NCBI GenBank assembly: GCA_947627505.1
Contig: CANQWG010000013.1
Location: 1-33,104, forward strand
Length of the DNA stretch: 33,104 bases
Direction: 5' to 3'
Origin: an uncultured Bacilli bacterium
Lineage (GTDB): Bacteria > Bacillota_I > Bacilli_A > RFN20 > CAG-449
Position numbers and translations under genes: made by a program. Below the pieces are notes generated by a model that saw only the letters and a program-made list of their open reading frames with translations, was not told where the DNA came from and ran no database searches. Shown here one piece after another: positions 27,818 through 33,104 of this stretch (position 1 is its first letter; the number at the start of each line of letters is the position of its first letter).

Positions 27818-28657
27818 TTATTTGTTATCTTCTTTATTATTGTTATTGATAATTTTGTCTTTTATTTCATCGACAGGAACCGTGAGAATGTTTTCACTAT
27901 TTTCAAGTCGCGCCATTTTGGTAATGATGTTTATTGAAGTCAATTTATAAACAGCACTATCGTAGTTGACTCGAACTCCGATACGTGGCAAACTCTTTTT
28001 TTCTTCACTATAAACCGCATCTTCATATTTTAAGCAACAGATAAGTTTACCGCAATGACCGGAAAGTTTTGGAATATTCAAAGCCAACATCTGATTTTTA
28101 GCCATAGTAATTGAAATACCATCAAATTCATTTAAGAAAGAAGAGCAGCAAAGTTTTAATCCGCAAATTCCGATTCCGCCAATCATCTTGGCTCGATCGC
28201 GAGTCCCGATTTGACGTAATTCAATTCGACAGCGTAATTTGTTGGCAAGGATTTTTAATAAATCACGAAAATCAACTCGATCATCAGCGAGATAAGAAAG
28301 AGTTACTTTAGATCCGTCCAAGGTGTAAAAACCCGAAATAATATTCATGTTAAGACCTAATTCATCAGAAGTTTTTTGAGTGATTTCTTTAGCTTTTTCG
28401 CTTAAAAGTAAATTGTTATTATAAGCGATTAAATCACCTTCATCGGCGCGTTTTAAAACGTGAGGGAAGGCATCCTCTAAAATTGTTTCTTCCTTTTCTT
28501 TAGGTAACACAGTTACATAACCTAGTTCTAACCCGTGTTGTGTATTGCAAACTACGGCTTCGTTTAATTTTAAATCATCTAACGTTGTTAAAAAGAAATA
28601 TGATTTACCGGTGGAGTTGATCGATACTCCAACAAGATATAATTTTTCCTCATTCAT
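27818..28657 (-). CDS. ricT: RicT (YaaT), PSP1-domain RNA-maturation factor
   Basis: RicT, with RicA and RicF, forms a complex that steers RNase Y processing, and in Bacillus it also supports sporulation and biofilm formation. The 279-residue protein carries the PSP1 domain with the two conserved Cys groups, GICGLKLCC (C165, C170, C171) and GHCGKLICC (C202, C207, C208), that fit ligands for the reported iron-sulfur clusters. The ATG lies inside the 3' end of holB (8-bp overlap), and the SD AAAGGAGTG is in that end. The holB-ricT order is as in Bacillus. RicA and RicF are not in this window. Confidence 0.93.
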   Translation of the reverse strand: MNEEKLYLVGVSINSTGKSYFFLTTLDDLKLNEAVVCNTQHGLELGYVTVLPKEKEETILEDAFPHVLKRADEGDLIAYNNNLLLSEKAKEITQKTSDELGLNMNIISGFYTLDGSKVTLSYLADDRVDFRDLLKILANKLRCRIELRQIGTRDRAKMIGGIGICGLKLCCSSFLNEFDGISITMAKNQMLALNIPKLSGHCGKLICCLKYEDAVYSEEKKSLPRIGVRVNYDSAVYKLTSINIITKMARLENSENILTVPVDEIKDKIINNNNKEDNK

Positions 28658-29639
28658 ATATTTTCACTCCTTTGCGGATCGCTAAGACGATATGATCAAT
28701 CAGTAAAGAGGGATTGACGTTCAACTCAATTTTAGAACGACTGATTGATATCTCAAGGTAAAGATTTTTTAAATCCTTAAATTGTGCTGATAGATTTTCA
28801 ATTAATTGTTTTGACGATTCCATGACAATCGGTAAATTTAAGGATATGTTCATCATATCTTTTACAAACAATAAAATCAAGTCGACAAATAAGCGGAGGT
28901 TTTCTTTTCCTTTTATAACAGGGATAATTTTAGTTTCGGCAAAAAAGTGTGCTGTAAGCGAAGATTTATCGAAAGCTTCGAAAAATTCATAAACCAAATC
29001 TTTAATCGTTATGTAATTTGTCGTTTCATAACATTCCATTAAGGATTCAATATCGTTATGAAATGAACTTAATATTTCAGCGTCATCGCGAGAAAGTCCG
29101 TGATTTTCCGCTTCTTGTATCAAATCTTTTTTGTCGATTGTTCGAACTTTTAATATTTGACATCTAGAAATGATTGTGGGCAACAATCTTTCTTCGTTAG
29201 TCGTGGTTAAAAAAGCGATAACGTCAGGATTAGGTTCTTCTAAAAATTTTAAAATAGCATTGAGAGATTCCTTATTGGCATTTTCAATTTGATTAATAAT
29301 ATAAATTAAATAATGTTTTTTTTCAGTCGCGGTTTTTTGAAAATTGCTTTTCAAAGAGGTTATATCGCTGATTTTAATATTTCCTTTACTGCCGTCTATA
29401 ATCACAAAATCAGCGTAATTTCCTTCGTCAAAGCGTCGACAAGCTTCACAATCATTACACGCTAAAGGAGTAGGATTATCGCAAATTAAACTTTTAGCCA
29501 AGTATTTTGCAATCGTTAAAAGAGAACCACCTTCTCCACATAAAAGATACGCATGCGCTAAAGAAGATTCTTTAATCGCGTGAGTGAAAGTGTGGTAAAT
29601 TATGGGTTGATGTTCTTTGAGATAATCCGAATAATTCAT
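28650..29639 (-). CDS. holB: DNA polymerase III delta' subunit
   Basis: Delta' is the stator of the clamp loader. It has 329 residues from ATG 29639, directly after the tmk stop (1 nt). The frame stays open further upstream inside tmk, but that extension reads as the tmk antiframe and is rejected. The nucleotide site is degenerate, as is normal for delta' (GEGGSLLT in place of a P-loop). A four-Cys zinc module is visible (C53, C61, C64, C67). FLEEPNPDVIAF and ISRCQIL are the sensor-1/SRC region. No strong SD is visible, so coupling to tmk is probable. The C-terminal third is divergent. Confidence 0.92.
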   Translation of the reverse strand: MNYSDYLKEHQPIIYHTFTHAIKESSLAHAYLLCGEGGSLLTIAKYLAKSLICDNPTPLACNDCEACRRFDEGNYADFVIIDGSKGNIKISDITSLKSNFQKTATEKKHYLIYIINQIENANKESLNAILKFLEEPNPDVIAFLTTTNEERLLPTIISRCQILKVRTIDKKDLIQEAENHGLSRDDAEILSSFHNDIESLMECYETTNYITIKDLVYEFFEAFDKSSLTAHFFAETKIIPVIKGKENLRLFVDLILLFVKDMMNISLNLPIVMESSKQLIENLSAQFKDLKNLYLEISISRSKIELNVNPSLLIDHIVLAIRKGVKIYE

Positions 29640-29640
29640 G

Positions 29641-30270
29641 CTACTTATCTTTAAGCCTTTCTTTAATGACGTTATAGGTAACTTCAACCACATTTTCAAG
29701 AGGCATTGAAGCATCGATAATTACGTAACGAGAAGGATATTTTTTAGCGAGTGTCAAATAGCCATCGCGAACTCGATGATGAAAAGGCAAACTTTCAAGA
29801 TCCAAGCGATTTACTTCTCGTCCTTTGTTACTGGCGATTCTTTTTAAGCCAAGTTCGGGGTCGATATCAAAAAGGAGTGTCAAATCCGGAAAATTTCCGC
29901 CGGTAGCAAATTTGTTGATTGCTAAAATTTCTTCGACATCGTTGCCGCGAGCGTATCCTTGATAAGCTAAAGAAGAATCTAAATATCGATCGCAAAAAAC
30001 AAGTTTACCTTCTTTTAATGCTGGATAAATTTTTTCGACAAGATGTTGTCTTCGTGAAGCGGCATATAACATCGCTTCAGTAATAGAATCCATCGCGGTG
30101 TTTTCTTTACGCAAAATTACATCGCGAATTTGTTCGGAAATTGGAGTTCCTCCGGGTTCTCTTGTCATTACTATTTTATAGCCTTCAGTTTCAAGCTTAG
30201 CTACGACCAATTTGGCTACTGTGCTTTTTCCACTTCCTTCAGGACCTTCTAAAGTGATAAATAACGACAT
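29641..30270 (-). CDS. tmk: Thymidylate kinase
   Basis: Tmk phosphorylates dTMP to dTDP for DNA synthesis. The 209-residue length is usual. The P-loop GPEGSGKST is at residues 9-17, TREPGGTPISEQIR follows, and FCDRYLDSSLAYQG carries the DR(Y/H) dTMP-binding motif. The lid region around 145-155 contains Arg residues. It starts 2 nt after recR and ends 1 nt before holB. yaaQ and yaaR, which separate tmk from holB in Bacillus, are missing. Confidence 0.96.
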   Translation of the reverse strand: MSLFITLEGPEGSGKSTVAKLVVAKLETEGYKIVMTREPGGTPISEQIRDVILRKENTAMDSITEAMLYAASRRQHLVEKIYPALKEGKLVFCDRYLDSSLAYQGYARGNDVEEILAINKFATGGNFPDLTLLFDIDPELGLKRIASNKGREVNRLDLESLPFHHRVRDGYLTLAKKYPSRYVIIDASMPLENVVEVTYNVIKERLKDK

Positions 30271-30272
30271 GT

Positions 30273-30881
30273 TTATAACTCCTTTTTTATAAAATTGCGC
30301 CCTTCGATCGATTTGGCTAAGGTCAATTCATCGGCATATTCTAATTGACCGCCCATGGGAAGCCCATAAGCCAATCGAGATACTGATATTGGATACGAAC
30401 TTAACAATTTAGCGATATAAAGCGCGGTTGTTTCTCCGTCTAAAGTTAAATCTGTAGCTAATATAACTTCCTTTAAATTACCTTCTCTTACTCTGTTAAA
30501 CAACCCTTCGATGTTGATGTCCTTTGTTCCGATTCCTTTAGTGGGCGATAAATTACCGCCTAAAACATGATAAAGTCCGTGATAACTATTTATTTTTTCA
30601 ATCGCTAAAAGATCTTTAAATGAAGTGACCACGATAAGGGTGTCTTGATCGCGAGACATATCAGAACAAATCGGGCAATTTTTATTTTCTCGAAAAGAAC
30701 CGCAAATAGGACAAATGTCGATATTGTCACGAGCATTTTTTAGAGCAGTTACCATTTGATCGATTTTTTCGGGCTTCATTTGCAATATTTGATAAGCCAT
30801 TCTTTCGGCAGATTTGCGACCAATTCCAGGTAATTTTTTCAGTGATTCGATTAAAGCGGAAACGCTTTGAAATTCTTCCAT
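30273..30881 (-). CDS. recR: Recombination protein RecR
   Basis: RecR acts with RecO (and RecF) to load RecA on gapped DNA. The 202-residue protein has a helix-hairpin-helix (LPGIGRKSAERMAYQIL), a zinc finger (C57, C60, C69, C72 in CPICGSFRENKNCPIC), a Toprim domain (LIVVTSFKDLLAIEK, YHVLGGNLSPTKGI) and the C-terminal GLPMGGQLEYADELTL. The start overlaps the ebfC stop by one base, and the dnaX-ebfC-recR order is nearly universal. Confidence 0.97.
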   Translation of the reverse strand: MEEFQSVSALIESLKKLPGIGRKSAERMAYQILQMKPEKIDQMVTALKNARDNIDICPICGSFRENKNCPICSDMSRDQDTLIVVTSFKDLLAIEKINSYHGLYHVLGGNLSPTKGIGTKDINIEGLFNRVREGNLKEVILATDLTLDGETTALYIAKLLSSYPISVSRLAYGLPMGGQLEYADELTLAKSIEGRNFIKKEL

Positions 30882-31186
30882 TAAAAACCGAATCCTTTCA
30901 TGCCACCGGTCATTTTTGCGTTGATTTTTTCGAATTCTTTTTCGACAAGTTCAATCGCTTCATTGATTGCAATCTTCAACATTTCTTCAAGCATTTCTTT
31001 TTCTGAAGGATCAATCGCCGCTTCGTCAATTTTGATAGATTCGATTTTTTTGGTCCCTTTAATCACAATTTCAATGGCACCGCCCGCTGAAGTGATTGTG
31101 AATGATTTTTTTTCAAGTTCTTCAGTGAGTTTGTTCATTTCTTTTTGCATTTTTTGGGCTTGTTGCATCAAAGCATTAATATTCAT
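30881..31186 (-). CDS. ebfC: Nucleoid-associated protein YaaK/EbfC
   Basis: This small YbaB/EbfC-family protein binds DNA as a dimer, and its role is not fully settled. It has 101 residues: an N-terminal helix rich in Gln, Met and Lys (QQAQKMQKEMNKLTEELEKK), a central beta sheet with GAIEIVIKGTKKIESIKID, and the Gly-rich end TGGMKGFGF. SD AAGGAGAA precedes the ATG. It is 12 nt after dnaX and overlaps recR by one base. Confidence 0.95.
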   Translation of the reverse strand: MNINALMQQAQKMQKEMNKLTEELEKKSFTITSAGGAIEIVIKGTKKIESIKIDEAAIDPSEKEMLEEMLKIAINEAIELVEKEFEKINAKMTGGMKGFGF

Positions 31187-31198
31187 AAATAGTTCTCC

Positions 31199-32824
31199 TT
31201 AAATTTCTTTCTCTTTTATTTTGATTTCCCGAGAAATTGGAAGTTTGTTGGCTTGAGATAAATTGGTGAATTTTTGAACGTAGTTAAGAAAATCCGTCTT
31301 GCTTAAAGAGACAATAGCTTTAAAATCGAGTTCAGGGACGATAAGCTTCATTAACTTGGTTAAACCTTCTTGATTTTTTATCAGATTGATTTTAAGTGAA
31401 TTAACTTTAAAATCATTTTCAACAATGAGGTAACCTTTGCTATAAATTCGCGGTGCCGAGAGACGTAAAAGCGAAGCGTAAGGACCCAATTTTTTATTTG
31501 AAAGATAATTTGAAATCGAATTCCAGTTATTGATACATAAGGCTTTTTGTTCTTTAGAAGCTTGAATCATAATATTAATAATTTCTTCTTCGTCAAGAAC
31601 ATAGCATTTACCATGTTCTTCAAGCGGGGAAACTTCGATTAAATCATTTTCCGGGAGCGGTTTATTAATGCTTTCTTTTTTTATAGGTTCTTCTTTTTGA
31701 ATCTTTGGAGTTTCTATAATAGGTTTTTCAATTTGTTTATTAGTTGAAGAATTATCGTTGAGTGAAGCTAATTTTAAAAGAGAGATTTCCAATAACGATT
31801 TAACATTTGCCACGATTTTAAATTGTGCCGAAGTTTCTAGTAAAATATCAATCATTTTTACTGTCGTCTCTTTTGAAAAATTAAGTTCCTTTAGTTCCGT
31901 TTCTTTTGCTTTTCGTAATAGCGAAGGTTCTTTAGTGGCTAAATAGATTAATTGTTCTTTAAGTATTTCAATTAGGTCATTGTTCAATCTTTTAAAATCA
32001 ATACCGCGTTTTTCCAATTCTTGAAGTTCGTTTGTGATAGCTAAGATATTCTGATCGCTAACATACTTCAGAAGTTTGATTTTTTCTTTATTGGAAAGAA
32101 GGCCGTATATTTCTTCAATGTCAGAAACTTTTAAATTGCCGTTTGAATATGATGAAGCTTGGTCCAACATCGAAAGGGCGTCTCGAACACCGCCATCCGC
32201 TAAAGAAATGATGAGATTTAAAGCATCGGGTTCATAATTAATATTTTCCTTTTCGCAAACAACCATTAATCTTTTTAAAAGATCCGCGTCGCTGACTTTG
32301 GAAAAATCGTAACGCTGGCAACGAGATAAAATGGTTGGCATTAACTTATAAGGTTCGGTAGTCGCCAAAATAAAAACGACATTAACCGGCGGTTCTTCTA
32401 AAGTTTTCAAAAGGGCGTTAAAAGCTTCTTGAGTCATCATGTGAACTTCATCGATAATGTAAACTTTATATTTTCCTCTAATTGGCGCATACTTTACTTT
32501 AGTGATTAAATCCCGGACTTCGTCGATTCCGCGATTGCTCGCAGCGTCAATTTCAATAACATCGGGGTGAGAACCTTCATTTATCGAAGTGCAGTTTAAG
32601 CAATTGTTACATTGATGGCCTTGTCCTTCTTCACAATTCAAGGCTTTGGCAAATAATCTGGCCATTGTAGTTTTGCCGGTACCACGCGGTCCTGCAAAAA
32701 GATAAGCGTGTGCAATTTTATTTTCTTTAAGCGCATTTTGCAACGTTTTAATAATGGTACTTTGTCCTGCGACATCGGCAAATGTCAAGGGACGATAAGT
32801 ACGATATAAAGCTTTATATGCCAT
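31199..32824 (-). CDS. dnaX: DNA polymerase III tau/gamma subunit
   Basis: DnaX is the motor of the clamp loader. It has 541 residues from ATG 32824: LYRTYRPLTFADVAGQ at the start, Walker A GPRGTGKTT (from 45), zinc-binding Cys (C64, C72, C75, C78), VYIIDEVHMM as Walker B and ILSRCQRYDF as the SRC motif. AAA+ domains I-III end near 360. A Pro/Lys/Glu linker follows, and the C-terminal region (about 400-541) is the tau-specific part. AGGTG (32835-32831), 6 nt upstream, decides ATG 32824 over an in-frame GTG at 32833. It heads the leftward operon. I saw no obvious programmed-frameshift signal. Confidence 0.96.
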   Translation of the reverse strand: MAYKALYRTYRPLTFADVAGQSTIIKTLQNALKENKIAHAYLFAGPRGTGKTTMARLFAKALNCEEGQGHQCNNCLNCTSINEGSHPDVIEIDAASNRGIDEVRDLITKVKYAPIRGKYKVYIIDEVHMMTQEAFNALLKTLEEPPVNVVFILATTEPYKLMPTILSRCQRYDFSKVSDADLLKRLMVVCEKENINYEPDALNLIISLADGGVRDALSMLDQASSYSNGNLKVSDIEEIYGLLSNKEKIKLLKYVSDQNILAITNELQELEKRGIDFKRLNNDLIEILKEQLIYLATKEPSLLRKAKETELKELNFSKETTVKMIDILLETSAQFKIVANVKSLLEISLLKLASLNDNSSTNKQIEKPIIETPKIQKEEPIKKESINKPLPENDLIEVSPLEEHGKCYVLDEEEIINIMIQASKEQKALCINNWNSISNYLSNKKLGPYASLLRLSAPRIYSKGYLIVENDFKVNSLKINLIKNQEGLTKLMKLIVPELDFKAIVSLSKTDFLNYVQKFTNLSQANKLPISREIKIKEKEI

Positions 32825-32842
32825 TTTAATCACCTAAAAATA

Positions 32843-32871
32843 ATTATACACTTTTCAAGTGTATAGTGAAA
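32843..32871 (-). promoter_or_regulatory. Promoter of the dnaX operon
   Basis: On the minus strand, TATAAT (32848-32843) is a perfect -10. TTCACT (32870-32865, 16-nt spacer) or TTTCAC (32871-32866, 17-nt spacer) is a fair -35. The distance to the dnaX SD is about 8 nt, so the leader is very short. Confidence 0.65.
32845..32865. repeat. 21-bp perfect inverted repeat in the dnaX promoter
   Basis: TATACACTT-TTC-AAGTGTATA: 9-bp arms with a 3-bp centre. It fills the space between the -10 and -35 and shares four bases with the -10, which is a typical repressor position. The cognate factor is unknown. Confidence 0.75.
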
Positions 32872-32887
32872 GTCAAAGAACGTAAAC

Positions 32888-33085
32888 TTATTGATTGATA
32901 ACTGAAAGATAGATCAAAGATTCTTCACTTGTACCTCCGGCATGTGTCGCTTTAAAAATGATCGGATAATCAAAAAGTTTTAAAGGATATGCAAACGATT
33001 TTGAATTTTTGGCGATAGCAATATAATCTCCCGTCTTTTGAAAATTACCTCGAAAAATTTCGGAGAAATAAAGTAAAAAAAGAAA
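32888..33085 (-). pseudogene. Start-less C-terminal fragment, possibly of a phosphodiesterase/alkaline phosphatase
   Basis: A minus-strand frame of 65 codons ends in TAA (32890-32888) and reads GDYIAIAKNSKSFAYP, then FKATHAGGTSEESLIYL near the end. The THAGG-T-EE pattern and its distance from the C-terminus resemble the last metal-binding His motif of alkaline-phosphatase-superfamily enzymes (HGGLTxEE). In-frame TAG at 33088-33086 closes the frame and no ATG, GTG or usable TTG follows, so it looks broken by a frameshift or nonsense change. Upstream sequence lies outside the window. The fold assignment is a motif-based guess. Confidence 0.35.
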
Positions 33086-33104
33086 CTATAATAATAAAAA
33101 CAAT

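Noticed and set aside
29640-29714. 25-codon extension of HolB into tmk
   Set aside because: It lies in the 3' end of tmk in another frame; the family start MNYSDYL fits ATG 29639.
32870-33104. SRP RNA gene next to dnaX, as in Bacillus
   Set aside because: The conserved helix-8 sequence (GGAAGCAGC type) is absent on both strands.

Overview
The window is ordinary chromosomal core DNA of a low-G+C Gram-positive bacterium (class Bacilli in the wide sense). UGA is used as a stop (lysS, walJ and spoIIE end in TGA) and Trp is read from TGG, so this is not a code-4 Mycoplasma. SpoVT, YabP, YabQ and SpoIIE homologues in the Bacillus order point to an endospore former or a recent descendant of one. 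Small, stripped-down operons (no hpt between tilS and ftsH, no ctsR-mcsA-mcsB before clpC, no yabA or bofA in the dnaX block) suggest an Erysipelotrichia- or Izemoplasma-like lineage with a reduced genome. That placement is inference.

Layout. Positions 1-12544 (+) hold the cluster pth-mfd-spoVT-rqcP-yabP-yabQ-divIC-spoIIE-tilS-ftsH-dus: translation quality control, transcription-coupled repair, sporulation and division. lysS follows behind its own promoter. Positions 14098-15059 are a roughly 1 kb island with a YdeI/OmdA-family gene of visibly higher G+C. It lies between the true end of lysS and a second, diverged copy of the last lysS codons that carries its own terminator. Next comes a ClpC-type AAA+ protein lacking the middle domain (15282-17303). 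Positions 17375-26976 (+) hold rpsF-ssb-rpsR, then gdpP-rplI-dnaB-walJ-rlmH-yfhO: primosomal ribosomal proteins, c-di-AMP turnover, the replicative helicase, and a large YfhO membrane protein.

Positions 26973-32824 (-) hold the replication and repair operon dnaX-ebfC-recR-tmk-holB-ricT-rsmI, running leftward and meeting yfhO tail to tail. The two last genes overlap by 4 bp inside an inverted repeat that also forms the leftward terminator. At the right edge is a start-less open frame on the minus strand, probably the decayed C-terminus of an alkaline-phosphatase-superfamily hydrolase.

No rRNA, tRNA, CRISPR array, insertion sequence or integrase was seen. I found no clearly new multi-gene system. 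The signals most worth checking are the insertion at the 3' end of lysS, the M-domain-less ClpC, and several hairpins that overlap start codons, SD sites or stop codons.
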